Position numbers and translations under genes: made by a program
The notes under the pieces: model-generated
Database searches by the model: none
Seen by the model: only the letters and a program-made list of their open reading frames with translations
What the model was told of the DNA's origin: nothing
Origin: Clostridiaceae bacterium
GTDB lineage: Bacteria; Bacillota; Clostridia; Lachnospirales; Lachnospiraceae
DNA: 64,000 nt
Reading direction: 5' to 3'
Assembly: GCA_902362865.1 (NCBI GenBank)
Contig: CABIYE010000003.1
Coordinates: forward strand, 44,689-108,688
Shown: piece after piece, positions 35,345 through 44,446 of the stretch
Layout: every line of letters begins with the position of its first letter
Position numbering within the stretch: the stretch's first letter is position 1

Positions 35345-35599
35345 CTATTTCACTGTTTCCATAACTTCAACAAGGCGCCATCTCTTATCCTTGGACAACG
35401 GTCTCGTTTCCATTACTTTTACTTTATCTCCGATGTTGCATACATTCTCTTCATCATGAGCTTTTAATTTATAAGTTCTTTTTACAATCTTGTTGTAAAG
35501 CGGATGTTTTACGTGGTCTTCAACTGCAACGACGATTGTTTTATCCATCTTATTGCTGACAACTTTGCCTACACGTGTTTTTCTCAAATTTCTTTCCAC
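35345..35599 (-). CDS. rpsQ: 30S ribosomal protein S17
   Basis: 84 aa OB-fold protein; [44 protein letters not shown] and C-terminal KRWRLVEV are typical. Confidence 0.97.
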   Translation of the reverse strand: MERNLRKTRVGKVVSNKMDKTIVVAVEDHVKHPLYNKIVKRTYKLKAHDEENVCNIGDKVKVMETRPLSKDKRWRLVEVMETVK

Positions 35600-35620
35600 G
35601 GTCTTCTACTCCTTTCCGAA

Positions 35621-35827
35621 CTACTCTGCTTTAGCCTTCTCAGTAATAACGGTCTGAATTCTGGCAATGTTTCTTCTGACTTCCTTAATTCTGCTCGTGT
35701 TATCTAACTGATTTGTTGCGTTCTGGAATCTTAAGTTGAAAAGCTCCTTCTTAGCAGCTACTAATTCTTCGTTCAGCTCTGCAGCTGATTTTGTCCTTAA
35801 ATCTTCTACAAATGCATTAATTTTCAC
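35621..35827 (-). CDS. rpmC: 50S ribosomal protein L29
   Basis: About 68 aa at the tunnel exit, docking site region for SRP and trigger factor. Helical: [38 protein letters not shown] 35827 with AAGGCGG 8 nt upstream fits the family length better than GTG 35836. Overlaps the end of rplP by 11 nt. Confidence 0.94.
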   Translation of the reverse strand: MKINAFVEDLRTKSAAELNEELVAAKKELFNLRFQNATNQLDNTSRIKEVRRNIARIQTVITEKAKAE

Positions 35828-36248
35828 TGTTATCACCGCCTTCTAAGTCTGCGCGAGAAACGATTTTACATTTACAAGGTAACTTGTGTGTTGCAAGACG
35901 AAGCGCTTCTCTTGCCACTTCTTCAGGCACGCCTGCGATCTCAAACATTACGCGGCCTGGCTTAACAACAGCCACCCAGTATTCTAAGGTACCTTTACCG
36001 GAACCCATACGTGTTTCAGCTGGTTTCGTAGTTACTGGTTTATCTGGGAATATTTTGATCCAAACTTTACCGCCACGCTTAATATAACGAGTCATAGCGA
36101 CACGGGCTGCCTCGATCTGATTGGAACGGATCCAGCACGGCTCCATTGCAACAATACCATATTCACCATAGGAAAGCGTGTTTCCACGAAGGGCTTTTCC
36201 TTTCATGGAGCCACGGAACTGTTTACGACGTTTTACTCTTTTTGGCAT
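35817..36248 (-). CDS. rplP: 50S ribosomal protein L16
   Basis: 143 aa near the A site. [38 protein letters not shown], and [32 protein letters not shown] 36248 is the conventional start. Confidence 0.97.
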   Translation of the reverse strand: MPKRVKRRKQFRGSMKGKALRGNTLSYGEYGIVAMEPCWIRSNQIEAARVAMTRYIKRGGKVWIKIFPDKPVTTKPAETRMGSGKGTLEYWVAVVKPGRVMFEIAGVPEEVAREALRLATHKLPCKCKIVSRADLEGGDNSEN

Positions 36249-36257
36249 TAACATGAT

Positions 36258-36911
36258 TTATCTCTCTCCTTCCTTTGCTGCTTTTTCCGGAAGAACTTCG
36301 CCTTTGTAAACCCATACCTTCACGCCAACTTTGCCGTAAGTCGTGTCTGCTTCGGCGAATCCGTAGTCAATGTCTGCTCTCAATGTCTGAAGCGGAATTG
36401 TTCCTTCACTGTAGAACTCTGTACGAGCCATATCAGCTCCGCCCAAACGTCCGGATACGGATGTCTTCACACCAAGTGCTCCTGCTTTCATTGTTCTGGA
36501 CATGCAAGATTTCATAGCACGTCTGAAAGAAATACGGTTCTCTAACTGAAGTGCGATGTTCTCAGCTACTAACTGAGCGTCTTTGTCCGGTCTCTTAACT
36601 TCTTTAATATCAACAACTAATTTCTTATCTGTAAACCGGGTAAGTTCAGCTTTCACCTTCTCAATCTCAGATCCGCCTTTACCGATTACCACACCCGGCT
36701 TAGCTGTATAAATGATGATTTTAACACGGTCTGATGCTCTTTCGATCTCAATCTTAGAAACACCGGCACTATATAATTTCTTTTTAAGAAATGTTCTGAT
36801 TTCATGGTCTTCAACAAGGTAATCTGCAAACTCTTTCTCTGCATACCATTTAGAGTCCCAATCTTTAATAATACCGACTCTCAAGCCATGAGGATTAACT
36901 TTCTGTCCCAT
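36258..36911 (-). CDS. rpsC: 30S ribosomal protein S3
   Basis: 217 aa. [20 protein letters not shown] start, KH domain with [14 protein letters not shown], and C-terminal [32 protein letters not shown] region. Confidence 0.97.
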   Translation of the reverse strand: MGQKVNPHGLRVGIIKDWDSKWYAEKEFADYLVEDHEIRTFLKKKLYSAGVSKIEIERASDRVKIIIYTAKPGVVIGKGGSEIEKVKAELTRFTDKKLVVDIKEVKRPDKDAQLVAENIALQLENRISFRRAMKSCMSRTMKAGALGVKTSVSGRLGGADMARTEFYSEGTIPLQTLRADIDYGFAEADTTYGKVGVKVWVYKGEVLPEKAAKEGER

Positions 36912-36922
36912 GATTGCCCTCC

Positions 36923-37309
36923 TTATCTTTCATCAAGCACAAGTGTAATGTGACTCATTCTCTTTTCGATTCTGTAAGCCCTTCCCTGTGCTCTTGGTCT
37001 GATTCTCTTCATTGTTGGTCCCTTATTTGCATAAGCTTCTGCAATATAGAGATTCTCAACATTCATACCATTGTTATTCTCAGCATTTGCGATTGCTGAC
37101 TCTAATAATTTCTTTATTAAACTTGAAGCATATCTTGGATTATATGTCAAAATACCAAGCGCTGTCGTTACATCCTTACCTCTGATGGCATCCAATACAA
37201 AGCATGCTTTCTGAACAGAAACTCGAGCATAAGATAATTTAGCTGAAGGTCTTGTGTCCTTAATCGCATTTCTCTCTCTCTTGATGTGGGATCTGTGTCC
37301 TTTTGCCAT
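36923..37309 (-). CDS. rplV: 50S ribosomal protein L22
   Basis: 128 aa lining the exit tunnel. Contains [19 protein letters not shown] and the C-terminal [21 protein letters not shown] beta-hairpin, where macrolide-resistance changes occur; looks wild type. Confidence 0.97.
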   Translation of the reverse strand: MAKGHRSHIKRERNAIKDTRPSAKLSYARVSVQKACFVLDAIRGKDVTTALGILTYNPRYASSLIKKLLESAIANAENNNGMNVENLYIAEAYANKGPTMKRIRPRAQGRAYRIEKRMSHITLVLDER

Positions 37310-37340
37310 GGATGAACCCTCCTTTCAAATACACTGTTTA

Positions 37341-37622
37341 TTATCTGACTTTAGATTTCTTTTCGTCTTTACCATGTCCTCTGTAAGTTCTGGTTGCAAC
37401 GAACTCTCCGAGCTTGTGTCCAACCATATCTTCTGTTACATATACAGGCACATGTTTTCTTCCGTCATGAACTGCAATTGTATGTCCAATCATGCTTGGG
37501 AAGATTGTAGAACGACGAGACCATGTTTTGATAACTGATTTGTCGCCTGATGCGTTCATTGCATCAATCTTCTTAAGCAGGCTTGCATCTGCGAATGGTC
37601 CTTTTTTAAGTGAACGAGCCAT
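37341..37622 (-). CDS. rpsS: 30S ribosomal protein S19
   Basis: 93 aa. [42 protein letters not shown] and [16 protein letters not shown] are canonical. Confidence 0.97.
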   Translation of the reverse strand: MARSLKKGPFADASLLKKIDAMNASGDKSVIKTWSRRSTIFPSMIGHTIAVHDGRKHVPVYVTEDMVGHKLGEFVATRTYRGHGKDEKKSKVR

Positions 37623-37645
37623 GGTTCTACCTCCTTACGAATCTA

Positions 37646-38488
37646 TTATTTAATACCTTTACCATCACGTCTTCTTACGATTAACTTGTTAGACTGTTTA
37701 TTCTTCTTGCGAGTCTTAAGACCAAGAGCCGGTTTACCCCACGGAGTACACGGACCCGGGCGGCCGATTCCTGTCTTACCTTCACCACCACCATGCGGAT
37801 GGTCATTCGGGTTCATAACAGAACCACGAACAGTAGGTCTGATACCCATATGGCGTTTACGTCCTGCTTTACCAATATTAATCAAGCTGTGATCTCCATT
37901 GCCTACTACACCGACAGATGCACGGCACTCAAGCGGAACCATTCTCATTTCTCCTGACGGAAGACGAAGAGTAGCGTATTTCCCTTCTTTTGCCATCAGC
38001 TGAGCGCTGTTACCCGCGGAACGAACCATCTGTCCGCCTTTTCCGGGATGAAGCTCAATATTATGAATCTGTGTACCAACCGGGATCTCAGAAAGCGGCA
38101 GGCAATTACCAATCAACACTTCTGCTTCCGGTCCGTTCATTACTTTCCATCCTACCTGTAATCCTGCCGGTGCAAGGATATATGCCTTTTCACCATCTTC
38201 ATAGCAGATAAGAGCGATATTCGCTGTTCTGTTCGGATCATACTCAATTCCGATTACCTTTGCCGGAATACCATCTTTTCTTCTCTTAAAGTCAATAATT
38301 CTATATTTCTTCTTAGCTCCGCCTCCGCGGTGTCTAACTGTAATTTTACCTTGATTGTTACGTCCTGCCTGTCTGCTCTTTGGAGCTAACAGAGATTTTT
38401 CTGGCGTTGTCTTTGTGATTTCAGAGAAATCAGATCCAGTCATCTGTCTTCTGGAAGGCGTATATGGGCGATATGTTTTAATTCCCAT
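37646..38488 (-). CDS. rplB: 50S ribosomal protein L2
   Basis: 280 aa, peptidyl-transferase-centre assembly. [21 protein letters not shown] start after [34 protein letters not shown]-terminal [26 protein letters not shown] loop (here [16 protein letters not shown]) with the functional His. The upstream in-frame codon at 38536 is not needed. Confidence 0.97.
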   Translation of the reverse strand: MGIKTYRPYTPSRRQMTGSDFSEITKTTPEKSLLAPKSRQAGRNNQGKITVRHRGGGAKKKYRIIDFKRRKDGIPAKVIGIEYDPNRTANIALICYEDGEKAYILAPAGLQVGWKVMNGPEAEVLIGNCLPLSEIPVGTQIHNIELHPGKGGQMVRSAGNSAQLMAKEGKYATLRLPSGEMRMVPLECRASVGVVGNGDHSLINIGKAGRKRHMGIRPTVRGSVMNPNDHPHGGGEGKTGIGRPGPCTPWGKPALGLKTRKKNKQSNKLIVRRRDGKGIK

Positions 38489-38547
38489 GATTACTTCTCC
38501 TTTCAATTTCTGGTTATTCTTTTCACGGATTTGCACCGTATATTTTT

Positions 38548-38701
38548 ACTCAACCTGCGCTTACGCTTGCTTTCGTCAAGTCTACAGGTTCCGTGCGCCT
38601 AAGCTCTTCCTTCGCCTGCCGGCTCGTCATCGCTAACGCTTGGGAACGGGTCCCGACTAGGACTCAACCTGCGCTTACGCTTGCTTTCGTCAAGTCTACA
38701 G
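38548..38701. repeat. Exact 40-bp direct repeat flanking the rplW end
   Basis: The same 40 bases occur at 38548-38587 and 38662-38701, 114 bp apart. The second copy includes the final codons and TAG stop of rplW; the first lies in the spacer before rplB. This is a recent partial tandem duplication of the rplW 3' end and its hairpin (CAACCTGCGC/GCTTGC-type). No ORF continues through it. Confidence 0.85.
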
Positions 38702-39001
38702 ACCCTCGAAGATTTCAATATCTGCGCTTTCAGCCGTAAGCTGAACAATTGCTTTTTTCGTCTTAGCTGTCTTGCCATATTTGAATGTTCCGCGAACTCT
38801 CTTCTTCTTACCATCAAGGTTCATCGTGTTTACACTCTTAACCTTTGTTCCAGCGAACATTTTCTCAACAGCTTCCTTGATCTGGCTCTTTGTCGCCTCT
38901 GTGTGTACAAGGAATGTGTATTTCTTGTCACCCATAAGCTCCATGCTCTTTTCTGTTACGATTGGTTTAAGGATTACATCATAATACTGAATATTTGCCA
39001 T
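38696..39001 (-). CDS. rplW: 50S ribosomal protein L23
   Basis: 101 aa, tunnel-exit docking site for trigger factor and SRP. MANIQYYDVILKPIVTEKSM and the C-terminal RVRGTFKYGKTAKTKKAIVQL. Start codon overlaps the rplD stop by one base. The stop codon is embedded in the 40-bp repeat. Confidence 0.97.
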   Translation of the reverse strand: MANIQYYDVILKPIVTEKSMELMGDKKYTFLVHTEATKSQIKEAVEKMFAGTKVKSVNTMNLDGKKKRVRGTFKYGKTAKTKKAIVQLTAESADIEIFEGL

Positions 39002-39621
39002 TATGCGTACACCTCCTCGATAGTTGCAACAGCAGCTTTCGTTGCGATTACTGTGTTGTATTTTAAGATGTCGTACACATTGATCGTATTAGTCTTAGCT
39101 GTCTTCACATCCGCGATATTTCTTGCAGAAATCTCAGCGTTCGTATTGCCGTCTTCTAATACTACTAATGCTTTCTTCACATCTAAGTTCTTAAGAATAT
39201 TCACAAAATTCTTTGTCTTAATTTCATCGAGCTTAATCTCATCAATTACGATGAATTTCTTCTCTTCTACCTTTGCACTGAGAGCGGATTTCAGAGCTGC
39301 TCTCTTCTCTTTCTTATTCATCTTAAATGAATAATCTCTCGGTACCGGAGCAAATACCACTCCGCCGCCTGTCCACTGTGGAGCTCTTGTTGAACCCTGT
39401 CTTGCATGACCTGTTCCTTTCTGTCTCCATGGTTTTCTTCCGCCTCCGGACACTTCAGAACGGGTCTTAGCTTTCTGAGTTCCCTGACGTTTATTTGCAA
39501 GCTGGTTTACCACTGCCATGTGCACTAAGTGTTCATTCACTTCTACACCAAATACAGCATCATTCAAATCGATTGTACCAACTTCTTTACCTTCGATATT
39601 GTAAACTGCTACGTTTGCCAT
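39001..39621 (-). CDS. rplD: 50S ribosomal protein L4
   Basis: 206 aa. Extended loop KTRSEVSGGGRKPWRQKGTG followed by ARQGSTRAPQWTGGGVVFAP; this loop reaches the tunnel. In E. coli L4 binds the S10 leader to autoregulate; a long leader also precedes rpsJ here. Confidence 0.97.
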   Translation of the reverse strand: MANVAVYNIEGKEVGTIDLNDAVFGVEVNEHLVHMAVVNQLANKRQGTQKAKTRSEVSGGGRKPWRQKGTGHARQGSTRAPQWTGGGVVFAPVPRDYSFKMNKKEKRAALKSALSAKVEEKKFIVIDEIKLDEIKTKNFVNILKNLDVKKALVVLEDGNTNAEISARNIADVKTAKTNTINVYDILKYNTVIATKAAVATIEEVYA

Positions 39622-39650
39622 CTCTAGTGTTCCTCCTTTCTTAGCTAAGC

Positions 39651-40331
39651 CTAGATAGCTTTCACTGTCTCTTTAATAGTTACTAAAGACTTCTTCGGTC
39701 CCGGTACAGAACCCTTAACAAGAAGCAGATTGTTCTCTGCATCTACGCGCACAACCTCAAGATTCTGAATTGTAATCTTCTTGTTGCCCATCTGTCCCGG
39801 CATTTTCTTGCCCTTAAATACTTTGCTCGGATCAGATGCCGCACCGTTGGAACCTGCGTGACGGTGGAACTTAGAACCGTGTGTCATTGGTCCTCTGTGC
39901 TGATTATGTCTCTTAACTGCACCCTGGAATCCTTTACCTTTTGAAATTGCGGTAGCATCCACCTTGTCGCCGACCGCAAAAATGTCAGCCTTGATTTCCT
40001 GTGCCAGTGTATATTCATCAGCATTATCAAATTTAAATTCTCTTACAAATCTCTTGCCGGAAACGCCTGCTTTTGCAAAATGTCCCTGCTCAGCTTTTGT
40101 TACTCCATGACGATGAACGATCTCTTTCTTACCGTTCTTGTCTTTATTTACGATTTTGTCTTTCTTGTCAACGAAGCCCACCTGTACTGCACTATATCCG
40201 TCATTCTCAACGGTCTTAATCTGTGTCACTACGCAGGGACCAGCCTGAAGTACGGTTACTGGTGTAAGCGTACCGTCTTCGTTGAAGATCTGAGTCATTC
40301 CGACTTTTGTAGCTAAGATAGCTTTCTTCAT
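39651..40331 (-). CDS. rplC: 50S ribosomal protein L3
   Basis: 226 aa. [20 protein letters not shown] start (AGGAGG upstream), long central loop [31 protein letters not shown], and C-terminal [18 protein letters not shown]. Somewhat longer than the usual ~209 aa due to a Lys-rich insertion near residue 70-90. Confidence 0.97.
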   Translation of the reverse strand: MKKAILATKVGMTQIFNEDGTLTPVTVLQAGPCVVTQIKTVENDGYSAVQVGFVDKKDKIVNKDKNGKKEIVHRHGVTKAEQGHFAKAGVSGKRFVREFKFDNADEYTLAQEIKADIFAVGDKVDATAISKGKGFQGAVKRHNQHRGPMTHGSKFHRHAGSNGAASDPSKVFKGKKMPGQMGNKKITIQNLEVVRVDAENNLLLVKGSVPGPKKSLVTIKETVKAI

Positions 40332-40405
40332 TATAATTACCTCCTGTGATTTACAGCGGAACACCGTTTCGGGTGTTCATCCTAAATATAGGAATTACTG
40401 CGTTC

Positions 40406-40723
40406 TTACTTGTTTTTCATTTTGATATCAATGTAAACGCCAGCTGGCATCTCCAGTCTTGACAGTGCATCAACCGTCTTCTGGGTTGGTGTGATGATAT
40501 CAATAAGTCTCTTATGAGTTCTCTGCTCAAACTGTTCTCTGGAATCTTTATAATTGTGAACAGCTCTTAAAATTGTAACTACTTCCTTCTTTGTCGGAAG
40601 CGGTACCGGTCCGCTCACCTGTGATCCATTCTTCTTAACAGTTTCGATGATTTTCTTTGCGGATGCATCCACCAACTGGTGATCATACGCCTTCAAAGTG
40701 ATTCTCATTACTTGACTTGCCAT
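40406..40723 (-). CDS. rpsJ: 30S ribosomal protein S10
   Basis: 105 aa, also NusE in antitermination. [53 protein letters not shown]. First gene of the S10 operon after a roughly 230-nt structured leader. ATG 40723 has a GGAGGCGAC site upstream. Confidence 0.97.
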   Translation of the reverse strand: MASQVMRITLKAYDHQLVDASAKKIIETVKKNGSQVSGPVPLPTKKEVVTILRAVHNYKDSREQFEQRTHKRLIDIITPTQKTVDALSRLEMPAGVYIDIKMKNK

Positions 40724-40952
40724 AAAAAAAGTCGCCTCCTTTTCGTACTTTTAACTTCAGTACGACAAGCGGTGACTGTACACTCTCCCGTGTGTGTCGT
40801 GAGAAACTCACACGTTGTTACCACATCTCAGTGGCTGTTATAGTAGTTTCGTACAGTGACTTGTCGCCAGTTTCCTAACTTGACATTCGCTCCACGGAAA
40901 ACCTGCCACTTTCGGGCAGCAACCTCACGCTTCATCGCTATCATGTCACAGC
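40724..40952 (-). promoter_or_regulatory. S10 operon 5' leader, extensively base-paired
   Basis: Untranslated leader between the promoter and rpsJ. Arms CGACAAG and ACTGTAC early in the RNA pair with GTACAGT and CTTGTCG shortly before the rpsJ ribosome binding site; inside is CGTGTG/CACACG; a further hairpin CTGCC-CGAAAGT-GGCAG lies near the 5' end. No reading frame. Likely a regulatory or processing leader, analogous in place (not shown in sequence) to L4-responsive S10 leaders. Confidence 0.55.
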
Positions 40953-40958
40953 TTTTTC

Positions 40959-40987
40959 AGTATAAAGGAAGGAAAGAAATATTTCAA
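40959..40987 (-). promoter_or_regulatory. S10 operon promoter
   Basis: Minus strand TTGAAA (40987-40982), exactly 17 bp, TATACT (40964-40959). Near-consensus sigma-A promoter heading the ribosomal protein operon. Confidence 0.8.
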
Positions 40988-41084
40988 GCCTTTTTCAAGA
41001 ATTATTGTATTTTTTTTCGTACAATCCATTTTTCTATTTCTTAAGCAATTCTTAACCCATTTTATCATTTTTTAATAAATATAA

Positions 41085-41113
41085 TTGACTTTCCCTGCAT
41101 ATATTGTTAAAAT
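41085..41113 (+). promoter_or_regulatory. Promoter of the first TSUP permease gene
   Basis: TTGACT (41085-41090), 17 bp, TAAAAT (41108-41113). The leader to the start codon is about 110 nt with no clear terminator. Confidence 0.7.
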
Positions 41114-41231
41114 TAGTGAAAGAGAGACAGATAATATTATATATAGAATAGGATATATCGGGGTATCGTGTTGTATGTTTTGTCTGTTTCGTTTTTACAA
41201 CTAAATATTTTATAATCTGGAGGGTTGAATT

Positions 41232-42158
41232 ATGGGCATGTATATTTTGAAAGGATTATGTTTAATCGGCATCGTTCTTACCGTAGTTCTTATGCTTAGG
41301 AAGAACAAAGAACTCCGTGCAAGCTCAGAAAGGGACGCCGTAACGGGTATGACAGGTGAAGAGTTATGGCAGTTCGGAAAGAAACACATCGTTGTAACTT
41401 CAATCATTGGATTTGTCGCAAACTTCCTTGATACCTTAGGAATCGGTTCTTTTGCTCCGACTTCCGCTGCGTTCAAGATGACAAAGTCCGTAGATGACGC
41501 GCTGGTTCCCGGCACTCTTAATGTAGGTGACACCGTACCTGTATGTGTGGAAGCATTCCTTTTCTTCGGCATTGTTGAAATGGATGTTCTTACACTTGTA
41601 CTTATGATCGTTGCTGCTATTGCAGGTTCTATCGTAATGGCCGGTATCGTTTCCAAATTCGACAGAAAGAAAGTCCGCTTCTCATTGTTTGTCGGTCTTT
41701 TCCTTCTTGCAACCGTTGTTCTTATGAAGAACTTAGGTGTTGGTCCGTTCGGTACTCAGGGTACTGCAACCGCACTTTCCGGCGGTAAACTGGTTATCGC
41801 TGTTGTTGGAAACTTTATCTTCGGTGCTCTTATGTGTATCGGTGTTGGTCTTTACGCACCTTGTATGGCTATGGTTCTTGCACTGGGAATGGATGCGAAC
41901 TGTGCATTCCCGGCTATGATGGGATCTTGTGCATTCCTGATGGCATTTGGTAATGGACCGAAGTTTATTAAAGAAGGTAAATTTGATATGGTTTGTTCCT
42001 GGACACAGGCTATCGCAGGCTCCCTTGGTGTATACGTAGCTTATGCATTTGTAAAAAGCTTACCACTGGATGTCCTTACAAAGGTTATCGTTGTTGTCGT
42101 ATACTTCACAGCATTCTTATATCTGCACGACGGTATCAAGAAAGGCTCTGCAGCCTAG
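41232..42158 (+). CDS. TSUP (TauE/SafE) family permease, copy 1
   Basis: Membrane protein of 308 aa with about eight hydrophobic spans. The two half-repeats are marked by GFVANFLDTLGIGSFAPTSAAFK and GVGLYAPCMAMVLALGMDANCAFPAMMGSC. The Asp in FLDTLGIG and the Cys in YAPCMAM are shared with copy 2. TSUP members move sulfite, sulfonates, thiosulfate or organic acids. Here a sulfur or carboxylate export role is only a guess. ATG follows TGGAGGG. It is monocistronic with its own terminator. Confidence 0.85.
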   Translation: MGMYILKGLCLIGIVLTVVLMLRKNKELRASSERDAVTGMTGEELWQFGKKHIVVTSIIGFVANFLDTLGIGSFAPTSAAFKMTKSVDDALVPGTLNVGDTVPVCVEAFLFFGIVEMDVLTLVLMIVAAIAGSIVMAGIVSKFDRKKVRFSLFVGLFLLATVVLMKNLGVGPFGTQGTATALSGGKLVIAVVGNFIFGALMCIGVGLYAPCMAMVLALGMDANCAFPAMMGSCAFLMAFGNGPKFIKEGKFDMVCSWTQAIAGSLGVYVAYAFVKSLPLDVLTKVIVVVVYFTAFLYLHDGIKKGSAA

Positions 42159-42200
42159 TTAGCAGGCATTTCCTTTACAATTGAATATAGAAAGTACATA

Positions 42201-42233
42201 AAAGGCATTTGCGTTAAATCAAATGCCTTTTTT
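42201..42233. terminator. Bidirectional terminator between TSUP copy 1 and the YcxB-like gene
   Basis: Perfect 11-bp stem AAAGGCATTTG/CAAATGCCTTT with an 8-nt loop, T-rich downstream on the plus strand (CTTTTTTC). It overlaps the last codons of the convergent YcxB-like gene. Confidence 0.85.
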
Positions 42234-42917
42234 CTTCTTCTTTTCCTTCTTTTCTTTTTTCTCCGTCTCTTCTTCGTCTTCCTTTGCCATGTTCCAGCGC
42301 ATCTGCGCAATCCTGTTTTTTATGATGTTATCCGGCCTGGTGGGTACCCAGCGAAAATCCACTCTGCTCTTATCCAGAATAAAATCCCGGAAAGTTCCCG
42401 GATCTCCCGTTTCAAAATTCTCCTTTGGGAAAACCAACAAATCATCTTCATTCATCCCCAAATAGAAAAACTTCTCATCCTCCCACACGCGGTATATTTT
42501 TTTATAATTTCCAAAGTTTTCAATCTTTCCGCCTTCCTCTACCTGAATGCCGGTACTTCCCAACAGATAGGTAAGTTCCACATCCAGTTTTGTCGCCGGA
42601 TTGTCCGCCATCATACTTACAGATATATTATGCCGGAACAACGCAAACAGCAGCATGAGCGCCCCTACAGCATAAGAAATAATTACCCCCGGAAGCGCAA
42701 TGTCCTTATTCGCAATCGGCAGCGCTACCAGCATCGCTCCAACCGTAACCAAATATACCGTCACACGCGGATGACGGATCCGATTCGAAAACTTTACAAA
42801 AGTCTTCAAAAGCTTTTTGTCCCGCCTGACCCGTACAATGTATTTCGCTCTCTTAAACTCCCTGCTGTCTTCCGTCTCATCCCCGCATGTCTGTACAGCA
42901 TTCTTTTCCATCTCCAC
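42219..42917 (-). CDS. YcxB-like membrane protein
   Basis: 232 aa: a charged cytoplasmic N-terminus, two adjacent hydrophobic spans (about residues 50-95), then a soluble C-terminal region with VTEEGIQ-like strand pattern (YLLGSTGIQVEEGGKI, KIYRVWEDEKFFYLGMNEDDLLVFPKE) typical of YcxB-like domains, ending in a Glu/Lys-rich tail. Function unknown. Start GTG 42917 has GGAGG 9 nt upstream; ATG 42911 is an alternative. It sits between the two TSUP genes on the opposite strand and may be unrelated to them. Confidence 0.65.
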   Translation of the reverse strand: MEMEKNAVQTCGDETEDSREFKRAKYIVRVRRDKKLLKTFVKFSNRIRHPRVTVYLVTVGAMLVALPIANKDIALPGVIISYAVGALMLLFALFRHNISVSMMADNPATKLDVELTYLLGSTGIQVEEGGKIENFGNYKKIYRVWEDEKFFYLGMNEDDLLVFPKENFETGDPGTFRDFILDKSRVDFRWVPTRPDNIIKNRIAQMRWNMAKEDEEETEKKEKKEKKKKKGI

Positions 42918-43088
42918 TTTTCATTTCCTCCGTTCTGCAGCATTATACAGAATATCAGGCAAGTTCTTTCCTGTCCAACTATCTATATATTGATAATTAT
43001 AATAATTACCCCGCCTCTCCGTCAATAGCTTCCGGCATAAATATCTATAAATATATTCTATTTTGTAACAGTATTTTTCAATATAATA

Positions 43089-43118
43089 TTGACAAAATAT
43101 TGACAGAGAAAGTATAAT
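43089..43118 (+). promoter_or_regulatory. Promoter of the second TSUP permease gene
   Basis: TTGACA (43089-43094), 18 bp, TATAAT (43113-43118). A second TTGACA lies inside the spacer at 43100. Transcription would start near 43125, only about 15 nt before a terminator-like hairpin. Confidence 0.75.
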
Positions 43119-43138
43119 ATATGAGTATCTTATAACCG

Positions 43139-43172
43139 AAGGCGGTCACCAGTAGGGCGAACGCCTTTTTTC
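43139..43172 (+). terminator. Leader terminator/attenuator before TSUP copy 2
   Basis: AAGGCG and CGCCTT enclose a 17-nt loop and are followed by six T. It lies between the promoter and the gene, so it must be bypassed for expression. The loop (GTCACCAGTAGGGCGAA) is G/C-rich and could itself fold or bind a ligand. Confidence 0.65.
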
Positions 43173-43222
43173 ATTTATTTTGATAGCTCATATCAAATAG
43201 TTAATCTAGAGGAGGAATCAAT

Positions 43223-44089
43223 ATGAGTGTCGCAAAAATCTTAGTATGGGTCCTGATTATATGGACTGCAGTTTTCGGGGTTTACTATGTAAGGGATGTA
43301 CTGAAACACAAGGAAGATTTTAAAAGTGTAAAATACATACCCGCCATCATTATCGGAGCGCTGGCAAACTTCTTTGATACGCTTGGAATCGGAAGTTATG
43401 CAACCTCAACGACGGCTTTTAAATTCACCAAAACCTGTCCCGATGACCTGATTCCGGGAACACTGAACGTAGCATACGCCATCCCGGTTGTTACGGAAGC
43501 AGTTGTCTTCATCCAGAAGGTAACTGTAGATCCGCTTACACTGGTTCTTATGATCGGCGCTGCTGTCCTGGGAGCTGTTATCGGTGCTTCCGTTGTATCA
43601 AAATGGGATTTGAAGAAAGTACGTATCGCTCTCGGCTGTGCATTGATTGCACTTGCAATTGTTATGATATGCAAGCTTACAGGCATCGGACCTTTCGGCA
43701 TCGTCGGAACCGCCAGTGGTCTTACCGGAGCCAAACTTGTCATTGGCGTTCTCATCAACTTTGTTCTGGGCGCTCTTATGATTGTTGGTCTCGGACTTTA
43801 CGCTCCATGTATGGCGCTGTGTCTGCTGCTGGGCTTAAGTGCAGATATTGCCTTCCCAATTATGATGGGTTCCTGTGCATTCCTGATGCCATCCGCTGGT
43901 ATTAAATTCGTAAAAGAAGGAAAATACAACAGAGCAACTTCTCTGGTACTTACTATTTCCGGCGTAATCGGTGTTCTGGTTGCATGCTTTATCATCACAT
44001 CACTCCCGCTCACCGTATTAACCTGGATCGTAACAGCGGTCATGATTATTTGCGCAATCATCTTCTTTAAAGATGCGACAAAAGCTTAA
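43223..44089 (+). CDS. TSUP (TauE/SafE) family permease, copy 2
   Basis: 288-aa paralogue of the permease 1 kb upstream, with the same landmarks (GALANFFDTLGIGSYATSTTAFK, GLGLYAPCMALCLLLGLSADIAFPIMMGSC, and KEGKYNRA near the C-terminal quarter). About eight spans. It lacks the 25-residue charged segment present after the first span of copy 1. The gene has its own promoter and a conditional-looking leader terminator, so it is probably induced while copy 1 is more constitutive. Substrate unknown. Confidence 0.85.
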   Translation: MSVAKILVWVLIIWTAVFGVYYVRDVLKHKEDFKSVKYIPAIIIGALANFFDTLGIGSYATSTTAFKFTKTCPDDLIPGTLNVAYAIPVVTEAVVFIQKVTVDPLTLVLMIGAAVLGAVIGASVVSKWDLKKVRIALGCALIALAIVMICKLTGIGPFGIVGTASGLTGAKLVIGVLINFVLGALMIVGLGLYAPCMALCLLLGLSADIAFPIMMGSCAFLMPSAGIKFVKEGKYNRATSLVLTISGVIGVLVACFIITSLPLTVLTWIVTAVMIICAIIFFKDATKA

Positions 44090-44166
44090 ACGACGTTTTA
44101 TCAATGAGGCAGCCCCCGCCTCACATTTTGGAAACCTGCGTCCTCCGGGCGCAGGTTAATTTAACT

Positions 44167-44411
44167 CAAAAAGAAAAGGCACGACATCTGAATATGTCGT
44201 GCCCTTTCTTTTTGGTATGTCATTGAGAGGTTTTTCCTCGTTGCATTGCAGTTTTGTTTATATACAAAGCTGGGGAATGCTCCTCTTTCGAGGAATGTAT
44301 ATATCAATTGGAGTTCACTGCCGCAAGGTCATTCTTGGGGGAAATAACCGGCAACAGCGTAACTGCAATAACAACCAAATTGGTCTCACTTAAATGTCAC
44401 ACATTTAAGAT
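44167..44411 (-). ncRNA. Candidate structured noncoding RNA, novel
   Basis: A self-contained minus-strand transcription unit with consensus promoter and terminator but no credible ORF. Folding by eye: 5' hairpin CTTAAATGT/ACATTTAAG (44409-44389); closing helix between 44375-44361 and 44253-44240 (13 bp, two small bulges, including nine consecutive pairs); hairpin H1 44359-44316 (9 + 7 bp with G-U pairs, 9-nt loop TCCCCCAAG); hairpin H2 44302-44260 (ATATACA/TGTATAT outside, CCTC-GAAA-GAGG tetraloop inside); a small GAGG/CCTC hairpin; then the terminator. This three-way junction does not match a family I can name; 6S RNA is one alternative. Confidence 0.6.
44178..44213. terminator. Bidirectional terminator
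   Basis: Perfect 10-bp stem GGCACGACAT/ATGTCGTGCC. Plus strand tail CTTTCTTTTT ends TSUP copy 2; minus strand tail TTTTCTTTTT ends the candidate ncRNA. Confidence 0.9.
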
Positions 44412-44417
44412 GTTTAT

Positions 44418-44446
44418 AATATATCACCACTTTTTTTAATCGTCAA
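44418..44446 (-). promoter_or_regulatory. Promoter of the candidate ncRNA
   Basis: Minus strand TTGACG (44446-44441), 17 bp, TATATT (44423-44418). It lies downstream of folD on the same strand, so it is not a promoter for any visible protein gene. The remaining 130 bp up to the folD stop hold nothing I recognise. Confidence 0.75.

Noticed and set aside
44310-44390. Possible short hydrophobic toxin peptide in the 44.3 kb transcript
   Set aside because: The best frames start with GTG without a ribosome binding site or are closed by a stop just upstream; the base pairing explains the sequence better.
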